From: Steroidobacteraceae bacterium
GTDB lineage: Bacteria; Pseudomonadota; Gammaproteobacteria; Steroidobacterales; Steroidobacteraceae
Direction: 5' to 3'
NCBI GenBank assembly: GCA_041395505.1
Contig: JAWLAG010000002.1
Coordinates: 687,001 to 751,000, forward strand
DNA: 64,000 nucleotides
Position 1 is the stretch's first letter, and every line of letters begins with the position of its first letter. This document shows positions 36,670 through 45,347 of this stretch, in pieces. The translations under genes and the position numbers were made by a program. A model generated the notes under the pieces. That model was not told the origin of the DNA. It made no database searches and saw only the letters and a program-made list of their open reading frames with translations.

Positions 36670-38096
36670 CAGCCGGCCTCCCTCAAAGACGTCGGACACA
36701 GGGGTGCCGCGAATCCGCGCTGTCGTGTTGCGAAATCGAGAAGTGCGGTGGCCGTATCGAGCAGCGCGTCGAGCGCCACCAGTCGCCCCGGCTTGAGCGA
36801 GGTGAGCGAACGATAGGCCCGCTCGCGCACGAGCGCTGCCGCGGTATGCCATGCGTAGGCCGAAAGCGGCACGCCGTCTCGAAGTATGTCGCGATGCACG
36901 CGCGCGAGTTCGAAGAGCAGCCGCCATGCCACAGGGCGCCGCGCAACGCAGTCGCGGTAGGCAATCTCCGCGAGCAGGCCGCCCGATTCCGCGAGCGCGT
37001 TGCCACGAGAGACCCGATCGAGGTCGATCAGCGTGACCGAATTCTCGCCAACCAGGATGTTCTTGCTGTGCAGGTCGCCATGCAGCGTGGCCGCGCGCGC
37101 CGGCGCCGGTGGCATGCTCGCCAGCAATCGCTGCACCAGGGCATCGATGCGCTCTGCGGCCGACGGCAGCGCGCGACGCGCCGCCGCTTGCACCTGCTCG
37201 AACTCGGCGCACAGCAGGGCATCATCGACCTGTCGCGGACTCGGGCAGTCCTGGCCGTGCAGGTAGGCCGCTGCGCAGACGACCCTGCGCCACAGCGCCC
37301 GGTCATGGGGCGCAGCGCGAAGCGCCGCATCGAGCGTCGGCGCATCCACGCCCTCCTGCCAGAGCAGGCGCAGCGAGGCGTCATAGAGGACCGGACGCGC
37401 GAATCCGACCTGCGACGGCCGCTGCTCGCGGCCGGCCTCGAGCCGCTGCATGGTGGCAAAGGTGCGCGCGCCCGTGTCGTCATGGCACATGTGCCCGTAC
37501 ACCGTCCAGACGCGCTGGCGAGGCAGGCTGCGATGCCGCAGATAGCAGCGCACGCGCACGGTGCAGCCATGCTCCGGGAAATAGCTCACGATGTTGCTGC
37601 GTTGTTTGTGCAGTTGCCAGACGTCGCCCCAGCGTGCCTGGACGACCTGCGGCATGAGGACGTTGCGCATCAGTCCCTGGTCGGTCAACGCCGGCAGGCT
37701 CGTCACCTTGCGATCATGCGGGAAGAGCCAGCACAGGGCATCGATCCCGGCCAGCAGGCTGACTGCAGGCAAGAAGGGTGCAGCCTCGGATCGCTGCGCC
37801 CTGGCGTGGCGTGCGTAGCGCTCGCGCGCCTCCTCGGCCGTATACATGCACAGCGTCAGGCGTTGCATGCGGCGGCGCCCGCCGGCCTGTACGCGCAGGC
37901 AATACCCCACGACACAGTTGCGCCCGGGCCGGAACTTGACGCGTTCGATCTCGCAGGCAAGGACGCGAAGCGCCGCACCGGGCGCGAGTTGCAGGAAGTG
38001 CGCATCGAGCCTCGCGGCCAAGCCGGCGTGATCGAACAGCGCCGCGAGCTGCGGCAGCATCGGATCCTGCGGCAACGTCGGGACGACAGATGCCAT
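36669..38096 (-). CDS. APH-fold phosphotransferase, glycan locus (kinase 1)
   Basis: A 475-residue protein with a complete APH catalytic loop: TLHGDLHSKNILV (His339, Asp341, Asn346), then LIDLDRV (Asp358/360). Its N-lobe begins VKFRPGRNCVVGY (54-65), sharing the RPGxxC motif with the next gene, so the two are diverged paralogues. It probably uses ATP to phosphorylate a small molecule or glycan precursor. It lies 2 bp after the heparinase-type gene, and its stop overlaps kinase 2's start. Confidence 0.85.
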   Translation of the reverse strand: MASVVPTLPQDPMLPQLAALFDHAGLAARLDAHFLQLAPGAALRVLACEIERVKFRPGRNCVVGYCLRVQAGGRRRMQRLTLCMYTAEEARERYARHARAQRSEAAPFLPAVSLLAGIDALCWLFPHDRKVTSLPALTDQGLMRNVLMPQVVQARWGDVWQLHKQRSNIVSYFPEHGCTVRVRCYLRHRSLPRQRVWTVYGHMCHDDTGARTFATMQRLEAGREQRPSQVGFARPVLYDASLRLLWQEGVDAPTLDAALRAAPHDRALWRRVVCAAAYLHGQDCPSPRQVDDALLCAEFEQVQAAARRALPSAAERIDALVQRLLASMPPAPARAATLHGDLHSKNILVGENSVTLIDLDRVSRGNALAESGGLLAEIAYRDCVARRPVAWRLLFELARVHRDILRDGVPLSAYAWHTAAALVRERAYRSLTSLKPGRLVALDALLDTATALLDFATRQRGFAAPLCPTSLREAG

Positions 38097-38098
38097 TG

Positions 38099-40048
38099 TC
38101 ACAGGGCCTCCACGCGAACGTCCGCAGCAGTGCGCGCGAGATGAACCGCGATTCTTTTCCCGTCGCGGCGCGAACGATCGATGATCTCGAAGGCAAAGCC
38201 GTCGTTCGCCTCGACAACATCGGCCGAGGGCAGTCGCAACTCGACGCCGGCCGAACCCGGGCTCGGGTCGATGACCGTGAGGAACCGCGCTTCGCGTCCG
38301 GATGCGCCGACCCGGATCACCGGCGCGGCTTCCTTGTGGCCATAACGCGTCGAGACGAACCCCGGCTCCAGGGCGACGTCCTGCGCCGGCATCGCCGGAA
38401 AAGCGAAACTCGCCAGGGCGCTGCGCACGATCCGCGTGTGGCCTCGCGCACAGAGCGTCGTGCAGCCCTGCCCCGCGCCCGACAGGTGCAGCCACAAATC
38501 GTAGCGGTGCGAGGTCGGGGCGCGCAGATGGTCCAGGATCACCCAGTAACGATCGAACACCAAGGCGATCTGCCGCTCGTGGACCGCATCGTACTCGGCG
38601 CTCATCGCCGTACCGCCGACGAACAACAGATCCGGGCCGACCGCGCTGCCATTGAGGCGCGCCACCGGCGCAGGCCCCTGGATGCGGTGCCGCAGGACGC
38701 CCTGGCCATGGCGCGATGGCCCGTTGACCGCGCGCGGTTCGTAGCGCGTCTGGTTGCGGCCATCGACCGTCACGGTATTGTGGTAGGCCGTGCCGCGAAA
38801 TCGCACGCGCCAATTGACGTCGCCGCCTTCATGGTAGGTATAGCGGCCCGGGTCCACGACGATCGGTGCACCGTTGGCCGCGAGCTCGAAGGACAGGCAG
38901 TCGAGATGGCCGTGGTTGCCCTCGCCGAGCGGACCACAGTCGAACACCAGGTAGTGTTCATCCGCAAAAGCACGGGCACCCCTGCCCCACCCCGAACGCA
39001 GCGTCACGTAGCCGCTGGCATCGAAGTGACGCAGCAGCTGCGCCGGCGGCTGCCCGGTGCGGCCACCGGTAGCCACGTAACGCATGTCCTCGCGGTCGAA
39101 AAGCTCGGCGCCCTGGCCCAGCAGCTCGAGGAAGCTGCGCGAATCACCGTCACTCAATGACGGCGCGATGCCATCCGGGCGGTGCACGTGCAGCGAGAAC
39201 TCGAGTGCCTTCTCGAGCCGCTCATCGAATCCGGCCGGCACCTCGATGCCATTCATCGCGGCCAGGCGGCGAACGCTCAGGTAGTTCTTGAGCACCAGGT
39301 GGTGGTAATCGGTCGACAGCTCGCAATGCACGCCATCGTCGAGGATGTCAGCGGTGATATTGGCCGCGATTTCCGTGAGCGCGAATTCCCGCCACTGCGT
39401 CGCGCGCTCGAACTCGGGGAATGCAACCGCGGCGAGGAAGATCGCATGCAGTTCGAGCGTGCGATGATTGCGCTTGGCGGTGAGATTGGCGGCGAGGAAG
39501 GCCACCTGCTCTTCCAGGGACGCCAGGAACCGGTGGAGGAACCCTGATGGCAACACTGCGGCAGGCTGCTGCAGGACGAAGTGGTGGAAAGCGTAGACCC
39601 AGTGCTGGACGCGCCGCCCGGTGACATCGGCGGCGATGAACCCCGGCGGCACCTGGCTGATCCAGCTCTCGGTCAGCGTCGTCCAGGTCGCGAGGTAGCG
39701 GGCGTCGCCCGTCTCGCGCCACGCGAGCGACAACCCCGTCGCGTAATAGAACTTGTGCAGAAGGATGTGCCACTCGACGTCCTGGCTTGGATTGATTTGC
39801 CAGTCGAATCCCTCGGTCAGCGCGTGGCACTCGCCATTGAAGCAGAACTTGCCCGCGACAATGCGATCCGCCTGCTCGCGAGAGGACTCGTCGGGATCGG
39901 GCAGGGAGAAGAGCTGAACGCCCAGGCGTGTCGCGAAATGCGCGAGCAACTCGGAGTCGCTCAGGTTCGCGAACCGCGCATGGAGACGCGGCGCCCCTGC
40001 CCGGCCCACGGCCGGCATCGCCCGCAGGTCTTGCAGCGCAGCATTCAT
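38099..40048 (-). CDS. Heparinase II/III family polysaccharide lyase
   Basis: A 649-residue protein. An alpha/alpha toroid (about 50-330) contains EWHILLHKFYYATGLSLAWRETGD, HWVYAFHHFVLQ, AKRNHRTLELHAIFLAA and LSTDYHHLVLKNYL, which holds typical catalytic Tyr/His residues. The C-terminal beta-sandwich has FDCGPLGEGNHGHLDCLSFELAANG and DPGRYTYHEG. Family members cleave uronate-containing polysaccharides by beta-elimination. No signal peptide is evident, which is unusual for a lyase and may mean export with the complex or a cytoplasmic role. It overlaps the GT4 gene by 4 bp. Confidence 0.9.
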   Translation of the reverse strand: MNAALQDLRAMPAVGRAGAPRLHARFANLSDSELLAHFATRLGVQLFSLPDPDESSREQADRIVAGKFCFNGECHALTEGFDWQINPSQDVEWHILLHKFYYATGLSLAWRETGDARYLATWTTLTESWISQVPPGFIAADVTGRRVQHWVYAFHHFVLQQPAAVLPSGFLHRFLASLEEQVAFLAANLTAKRNHRTLELHAIFLAAVAFPEFERATQWREFALTEIAANITADILDDGVHCELSTDYHHLVLKNYLSVRRLAAMNGIEVPAGFDERLEKALEFSLHVHRPDGIAPSLSDGDSRSFLELLGQGAELFDREDMRYVATGGRTGQPPAQLLRHFDASGYVTLRSGWGRGARAFADEHYLVFDCGPLGEGNHGHLDCLSFELAANGAPIVVDPGRYTYHEGGDVNWRVRFRGTAYHNTVTVDGRNQTRYEPRAVNGPSRHGQGVLRHRIQGPAPVARLNGSAVGPDLLFVGGTAMSAEYDAVHERQIALVFDRYWVILDHLRAPTSHRYDLWLHLSGAGQGCTTLCARGHTRIVRSALASFAFPAMPAQDVALEPGFVSTRYGHKEAAPVIRVGASGREARFLTVIDPSPGSAGVELRLPSADVVEANDGFAFEIIDRSRRDGKRIAVHLARTAADVRVEAL

Positions 40049-41397
40049 GAACGCACCTCGGCTGCGGTGACTTCGGCCGCCGGTGACGTCCCGTTCAATT
40101 GGGCGCGGAAAAGACGCAGCAGCTCGCGATTGGTGACGGCGGCATCGAATTTCTCGAGTATCGTCCGGCGCGCCGCAGTGCCGATGCGCTGGCGCAACGC
40201 GGGACTTCGCAGCAGGCGTTCGAGGGTGGCGGCAAGCGCTGACGCATCGCGCTCGGGCACGATGAGCCCGTTCTCGTCGTGCCGGACGATTTCCGTGATG
40301 CCCGAAACGGCCGTCGTCACGACCGGCACGCTCATCGCCATGGCTTCCGCCATGACATTGGGAATGCCGTCGCGATCGCCGTCCGCGGCCACCACGCAGG
40401 GCAGCACGAAGATGCTGGCGGCCGCGTAGATCTCGCGCAGCACCTCATGCGTGACCATGCCCCGCAGCTCGACCACGGACCCGAGATCGAGAAGCCTGAT
40501 CTCCTCACGAATCCGCTCGAGTTCATCGCCCGGTTCGCCGAGCAAGGTGCAGCGAAATTCCAGCTCCGCATCGCGAAGGAGCGCACAGGCCCGAACGAGA
40601 TAGAGGAGACCCTTCTTTTCGACGAAGCGCCCCACCGCGAGCAGCCGCGGCGGCTGCTCGGGCGCAGGCGATCGCGCCGCTTCGCGACTGAAGAATGTCG
40701 TGTCGAGCCCGTGATAGACCGTGCGCACGCGTTCGCCGTGGCGCAGGTTCCCGTGCAGGTGATGGCAATTGGCCGTCGTACAGGTGGTGACGAATTGCGC
40801 GGCGCCGAGCTTGCGCTCGAGCAGATTGCCCGGGTTCTGTTCGACCTGGTAGATGTCCTTGGCATGCGCCGTGAAGCTGAACGGCAACCCCAGCAGACGT
40901 GCGACATGCCAGGTGATGGTCGTGGCGCCGTGGCAGAAATGGCCATGCAGATGGCGAACCTGGGGCCGATCGAGCAACTCGGCGGCAATGTAGCCGGCCT
41001 GCAGGAATTCGCGGATGAACACCTTGCGTGGCCAGCCCAGCATGCGGTGGCGGTACCTTACGCACATGATCGCCGCACGCGCGAGCGTCGCGAGGTAAGC
41101 GAACGGGCGCGCGCGCAGCAGCCGCGCATGCGCGGCGCGGTAGGCCGGGAAATTCGTCCGCAGCCACGGCAGGAAGGACGCACTCGAGAGCCGGGTCACG
41201 GGCGGCAGTACCGTGAGCGGCGCACGGATGCGCCCGACGGACTCGTGCACCCGCGCGTCCTCGCCCTTCTTGACCGCGAACAGGCGCAGCTTGAGGCCGA
41301 AGGACTCGAGCATCACGATCTCGTTGCTGATGAAACTCTCGGACAGGCGCGGGAAACCCATCAGCACATAGGCGACTTCGCCGTCGCGCTCACGCAT
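40045..41397 (-). CDS. GT4 glycosyltransferase (WcaL-like), second
   Basis: A 450-residue GT-B enzyme. It starts AYVLMGFPRLSESFISNEIVMLE, characteristic of WcaL/AmsK-like exopolysaccharide transferases. It carries HLHGHFCHGATTITWHVARLLGLPFSFTAHAKDIYQ and the donor-binding E-x7-E region DGDRDGIPNVMAEAMAMSVPVVTT. I use the ATG at 41397, which overlaps the preceding GT4 gene by 8 bp. An ATG 27 bp upstream is an alternative. It likely adds a hexose or uronic acid to the repeat unit. Confidence 0.9.
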   Translation of the reverse strand: MRERDGEVAYVLMGFPRLSESFISNEIVMLESFGLKLRLFAVKKGEDARVHESVGRIRAPLTVLPPVTRLSSASFLPWLRTNFPAYRAAHARLLRARPFAYLATLARAAIMCVRYRHRMLGWPRKVFIREFLQAGYIAAELLDRPQVRHLHGHFCHGATTITWHVARLLGLPFSFTAHAKDIYQVEQNPGNLLERKLGAAQFVTTCTTANCHHLHGNLRHGERVRTVYHGLDTTFFSREAARSPAPEQPPRLLAVGRFVEKKGLLYLVRACALLRDAELEFRCTLLGEPGDELERIREEIRLLDLGSVVELRGMVTHEVLREIYAAASIFVLPCVVAADGDRDGIPNVMAEAMAMSVPVVTTAVSGITEIVRHDENGLIVPERDASALAATLERLLRSPALRQRIGTAARRTILEKFDAAVTNRELLRLFRAQLNGTSPAAEVTAAEVRS

Positions 41398-42649
41398 AGC
41401 GGCGCTCCACGGCAGGATCGGCACGATTCACGTCGGGTGCGGCCGGTAGCAGCGCGAGCAGCTCATCGGTGCTGCGTTGCGGCGCAAAGCGCTGCAGGAT
41501 CGTGGTGCGTGCGGCGGCTGCGAGAGCCGCGGCACGGTGACGCTCACGCAGCAGCGCTGCGATCTCATCGGCAAGTGCCACGGCGTCCCCGGGTGGCACG
41601 AGGCTGCCATTGTGGCCGTGGGTCATGACCTCCGGGATGCCTGAAACTTCGCTCGCGACGACCGGCAGCCGCATGGCCATGGCTTCGAGCAGCACGTTCG
41701 GAATGCCGTCGCGGTCGCCATCGGACGCGATTTCGCAGGGCATGGCGAAGACGCGGGCGCGGGCGTAGAGCGGCAGCAGTTCGCGGTGCGTCAGCTTGCC
41801 GTGCAAGGTCACGTGTTCGACGAGACCCAGCCGCTCGATCAGCGCGGCGAGATCGCCGCGCAGCTCGCCATAGCCCACGATGTCGCATTGGAATGCAAGG
41901 CCGCGAGCGCGCAACTCGGCGCAGGCGCGAACCAGTGTGGCGAAGCCCTTCTTCGGCTTCAGGCGTCCCACCGCGAGCAGGTGGGGCACGGTGACCGACT
42001 CATGCCGGCAGTCTCGATCGGCGCAGTGGAAGCGGGTCGTGTCGATGGCATGGTAGATGCGGTGCACGGAAGCATCCGGCGCAGCCGCTTTAAGCTCACG
42101 ATGGTTGTAGCCCGTGCAGGTCGTGGTGAAGCGGGCGGCCCGCATCTTCCGGGCCAGCGCCCGGGGTGCGCTGCGGTAGATGTCCTTGGCATGTGCCGAC
42201 AGGCTGAAGCCGATGCCTGCGAGCATCGCCGCCAGCGCTGCGATGTCCCCCGGGCGGTCGATGAAGTGTGCATGCAGGTGGCCGATACCCAGCGACCGCA
42301 GGCGCCGCGCGAGTTTGAGCGCGACATTGAAATCGGCGAGGCGTCCGGCATGCGGACGCGCCAGCGCGAAACCGATCGCCCGCACATAGCCGCTCATGTT
42401 GTGCAGCAGCGCGCCCATATGCAGCGCGATCCGCTGGCGCCAGCCCGGCGCATCGAGGTAGTGCACGGCCGCGCGCAGGAATTTCATCGCCGGCTGCTCG
42501 ACCGTATCGGTCGGACGTTGGAGCGCGAAGACCGTCAGCGCGACACCGCTGCGCTCGAGGCCGAGCAGCTCCTCGAGGATGAAGGTCTCCGAGAGCTTCG
42601 GGAACGTCCGCGTGAGTACGGCGAGCGGCCGACGACCCTCACGGTTCAT
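41390..42649 (-). CDS. GT4 glycosyltransferase (WcaL-like), first
   Basis: A 419-residue paralogue of the next gene. It opens VLTRTFPKLSETFILEELLGLE and contains HLHAHFIDRPGDIAALAAMLAGIGFSLSAHAKDIYR, LLAVGRLKPKKGFATLVRAC, and the C-terminal DGDRDGIPNVLLEAMAMRLPVVASEVSGIPE nucleotide-sugar site. Two adjacent WcaL-like enzymes suggest successive additions of related sugars to one lipid-linked repeat. It overlaps both neighbours (4 bp and 8 bp). Confidence 0.9.
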   Translation of the reverse strand: MNREGRRPLAVLTRTFPKLSETFILEELLGLERSGVALTVFALQRPTDTVEQPAMKFLRAAVHYLDAPGWRQRIALHMGALLHNMSGYVRAIGFALARPHAGRLADFNVALKLARRLRSLGIGHLHAHFIDRPGDIAALAAMLAGIGFSLSAHAKDIYRSAPRALARKMRAARFTTTCTGYNHRELKAAAPDASVHRIYHAIDTTRFHCADRDCRHESVTVPHLLAVGRLKPKKGFATLVRACAELRARGLAFQCDIVGYGELRGDLAALIERLGLVEHVTLHGKLTHRELLPLYARARVFAMPCEIASDGDRDGIPNVLLEAMAMRLPVVASEVSGIPEVMTHGHNGSLVPPGDAVALADEIAALLRERHRAAALAAAARTTILQRFAPQRSTDELLALLPAAPDVNRADPAVERRYA

Positions 42650-43884
42650 CGCAGCACCTGTGCGGGGCGCAGGTAGGAGCCGCTGGTGCTCTCGCCCTCT
42701 TCGAGCAGGCTACTGGTCGCTTCATAGAGGCGCGTGAGACCCTTGAGATCGATGGCCGGCACGGGCGCATCCACTCCCGCATCGATTCGGTCGAGCTCGG
42801 CGGTGACCGCATCCATCAGCACGGAGGGCTGGAGCTGGTCCGGGTGGATGGCATGCATCAGCCCCATGGCGGCCATGCGTTCGGCGCGGATCCACTGCTC
42901 CTGCACGGGACGCGCGCGGGGCACCACGACCGCCGGCTTCCGGAGCGTCAGCAGTTCACACACCGTGTTGTAGCCGCCCATGCAGACGACGACGTCGGCG
43001 GCATCCATGCAGGTCATCATGTCGTCGGAGAACTCCCGCACAATGAGGCCGTTCTCTTCGCCGCCGTTGATGATCATCCGCCGGTTGGTCGCGCTCATCT
43101 CGGGTCCGCAGACGAGCAGGGTCTTCACCTTGCGGTCGCGCAGCGACTGCGCCTGGCGCCAGCCGTCGACATAGCAGGAGAGGATGCGATCGCCATCGTC
43201 GCCGCCACCAACCGTGGCGAGCACGAGCTTCTCGTCGGGCTGAAGTCCAAGCTCCGCGCGCACGCGTTCGCGGAAGCCACTGCCTCGCTCGCGACCGACA
43301 TAGCCGCAATAGGTCAGCTTGGCACGCGTCTCTTCGGGAAAGTCGTACTCGCGCGCGAAGTCAAATACGCAGGGACTGCCGAGCACCAGCACCTGGTCGT
43401 AGTGGTCACGGATCGCCTCATGGTAGCGATTGCGCGCCCACACCTGGCGGGTGGACTCAGGCGCGTCGAGGATATCGCGCAACACCAACGCCACTTTCGT
43501 GCGATGAGCGCGCCGGCTCGCGAGCTCGAGCATCGGTGCGAGTTCATCGCTGATGCCGAGCGGCTTCTTGTCGACGAGCACCAGATCGGGGTCGAAGTCG
43601 ACGAAGGTATTGAGGATGAGGTTGCGCCGCATGCGCACGATTTCCTCGTAATCCATCTCGAGGAATTTCACCGCGTAGCCGCCACTGCGCGTGCGCGTCA
43701 GGCAGGGGAGCTTCACGTAGTCGATGCGCGCCGGGATGCGAAAAGCATGCAGCATGGGCGAGCCCGAAAGGATGAGGATGGACACGCGCGGGTCGCGATC
43801 CACCAGATGCCGGGAGATTTCCAGCATGCGGCGGATGTTGCCGAGGCCGTAGGTGTCGTGGGAGTAAACCAGTATGCGTTTCAT
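42646..43884 (-). CDS. MurG-like glycosyltransferase, first gene of the glycan locus
   Basis: A 412-residue GT-B protein. The N-terminal loop is YSHDTYGLGNIRRMLEISRHL. The C-terminal half has ATVGGGDDGDRILSCYVDGW and DAADVVVCMGGYNTVCELLTLRKPAVVVPRARPVQEQWIRAERM, typical of glycosyltransferase family 28-like enzymes. A GAGG ribosome site precedes the ATG at 43884. It heads the tightly overlapping run of ten genes, 40 bp after the DUF5666 gene, and may be read from that gene's promoter. Confidence 0.88.
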   Translation of the reverse strand: MKRILVYSHDTYGLGNIRRMLEISRHLVDRDPRVSILILSGSPMLHAFRIPARIDYVKLPCLTRTRSGGYAVKFLEMDYEEIVRMRRNLILNTFVDFDPDLVLVDKKPLGISDELAPMLELASRRAHRTKVALVLRDILDAPESTRQVWARNRYHEAIRDHYDQVLVLGSPCVFDFAREYDFPEETRAKLTYCGYVGRERGSGFRERVRAELGLQPDEKLVLATVGGGDDGDRILSCYVDGWRQAQSLRDRKVKTLLVCGPEMSATNRRMIINGGEENGLIVREFSDDMMTCMDAADVVVCMGGYNTVCELLTLRKPAVVVPRARPVQEQWIRAERMAAMGLMHAIHPDQLQPSVLMDAVTAELDRIDAGVDAPVPAIDLKGLTRLYEATSSLLEEGESTSGSYLRPAQVLR

Positions 43885-43924
43885 GGCGCGCCTCGCAGGC
43901 GTGGATTCGGTGGATAGGGTCGGT

Positions 43925-45304
43925 TCAGAGCGAAATCTCGGCGCGGTCGGCGACCAGTTCACCATTGACCAGACGAACCTCGGCCTTGACGTTTTCGTTG
44001 CCGACGACGCGCAGGAACTGCGCGCGATCGAGCGCCACACCATTCTCGTAGCCCAGTTCCGTGTTCGTTCCGATGACGATGGGCGTGTCGAGCAGGGTCA
44101 GCCGATTGCCGTTAACACCGGAGACACGCCCCGCGAGCCAGCGCTCGCTGTCGGGATCCTCGCGCCGAACCCGCGAGGCGCGCAGTTGGCGTGGCTCGCG
44201 CAATTCGACGCCCCGCACTTCGACAAGATCTCCCGCACGCAGGCTGGCGAGTGAGAAATTGCGCTGGCGCGCCCGGCTCTTGTCCTCGAACTGTGTGCCC
44301 GAAGGCGCTTCGACCGCGAGGCCCAGCACCGTGAATTTGCCCGCGGCTGCATCGACGCTTTGCACAGGCGCGAAGACTCTGGCCGAGTCATCGAAGATCA
44401 CGACGACGGCCTCGGCGACGATCCGGCCGGCCGCGTCGAAGCGGCCCTCGGCTTGCGCCTTCTGCCCGGCCACGAGATCGGCAGCCGTGCCGCCCGCGAA
44501 CACCGTGGAGGCGGTCAGGATGAACGGTTGGCCGTTCAGGCTGAACGCGCCGGCAGCCAGCGTGCTCGTAACGAGGCCCTCGACGCTGCCGGCATCCCCC
44601 GCCGCAGCGGCGATCACGGCAGGCAACACCTCGACCTTGTCGGCGGCAAGGACGCTGCCGATTGCGCGCGGGCCGCGCACTTCGACCAGGGCGCCGTTCG
44701 CGAGCGTACCCTCGAGCTGCTGCGGGGCGGAGTAGTCGATCGTGAGCCCGTTGATGGTGAAGCGGAAGATGGCCGTGTCGAGATGGCTCACGACGCCGCG
44801 GACACGGTCATCGACGCTGGCCGACGATTCAACCTGGGTCGCGAGCAACGCACCGGCCGCATCGCGGTAGCCGCTGACTTCGAGCACTGCGCCCGCAGCG
44901 ATGCCAGCAAAGGACGCAGGCGACAAGGAGTCGTCGAATACTGTTGCGCTGTTGACCCTGACCGTCTGGCCGAGCAGCGTGAACTCTGTGCCCGCGGCGT
45001 CGACCGCCGTCACGGCGCCACGCAGGTCGCTCGCGAATTCAACGCTCGCCGCCGTGCCGGTGATGCCGTCATCGTTGACGATGCCCGTGACGTCGACGAC
45101 CTGGCCGACCTTCAGGTCCGCTTCCGTCGCGGGCTCGCCGTTGATGCGGATCTGCGCGCCGCCGAGCTCGTACTCGACGCCATTGACGAAGATACTGCCG
45201 AATGCGGTGATCGTGCCGAGCGTGCGGCCCGTGCCGCGAATGCCACCACCTGCCATCGCGGCGAGCAAGAGTCCCGCGACCAAGATGCCCAGATTCTTTT
45301 TCAT
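43925..45304 (-). CDS. DUF5666 domain protein, Sec-exported paralogue
   Basis: A 459-residue exported protein made of repeated beta-rich units of 60-80 residues (e.g. GSIFVNGVEYELGGAQIRING, LKVGQVVDVTGIV, LLGQTVRVNSATVFDDSLS). These match the DUF5666 family. The N-terminus is a plain signal peptide (MKKNLGILVAGLLLAAMAGGG) without a lipid-site Cys, unlike its neighbour. It is a tandem duplicate of the upstream gene (gap 43 bp), sharing long stretches such as EADLKVGQ and LGQTVRVN. Function of the family is unknown, possibly envelope or polymer-associated. Confidence 0.85.
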   Translation of the reverse strand: MKKNLGILVAGLLLAAMAGGGIRGTGRTLGTITAFGSIFVNGVEYELGGAQIRINGEPATEADLKVGQVVDVTGIVNDDGITGTAASVEFASDLRGAVTAVDAAGTEFTLLGQTVRVNSATVFDDSLSPASFAGIAAGAVLEVSGYRDAAGALLATQVESSASVDDRVRGVVSHLDTAIFRFTINGLTIDYSAPQQLEGTLANGALVEVRGPRAIGSVLAADKVEVLPAVIAAAAGDAGSVEGLVTSTLAAGAFSLNGQPFILTASTVFAGGTAADLVAGQKAQAEGRFDAAGRIVAEAVVVIFDDSARVFAPVQSVDAAAGKFTVLGLAVEAPSGTQFEDKSRARQRNFSLASLRAGDLVEVRGVELREPRQLRASRVRREDPDSERWLAGRVSGVNGNRLTLLDTPIVIGTNTELGYENGVALDRAQFLRVVGNENVKAEVRLVNGELVADRAEISL

Positions 45305-45347
45305 GGTTCCATAACCCCCGGTTGTTGCTGTTTGCGACGCTATTGCG

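Noticed and set aside
29815..43884. Assignment of the glycan locus to classical alginate biosynthesis
   Set aside because: There is no Alg8, Alg44, AlgG, AlgK or GDP-mannose dehydrogenase. Only the AlgE-type porin and a heparinase-type lyase recall alginate.
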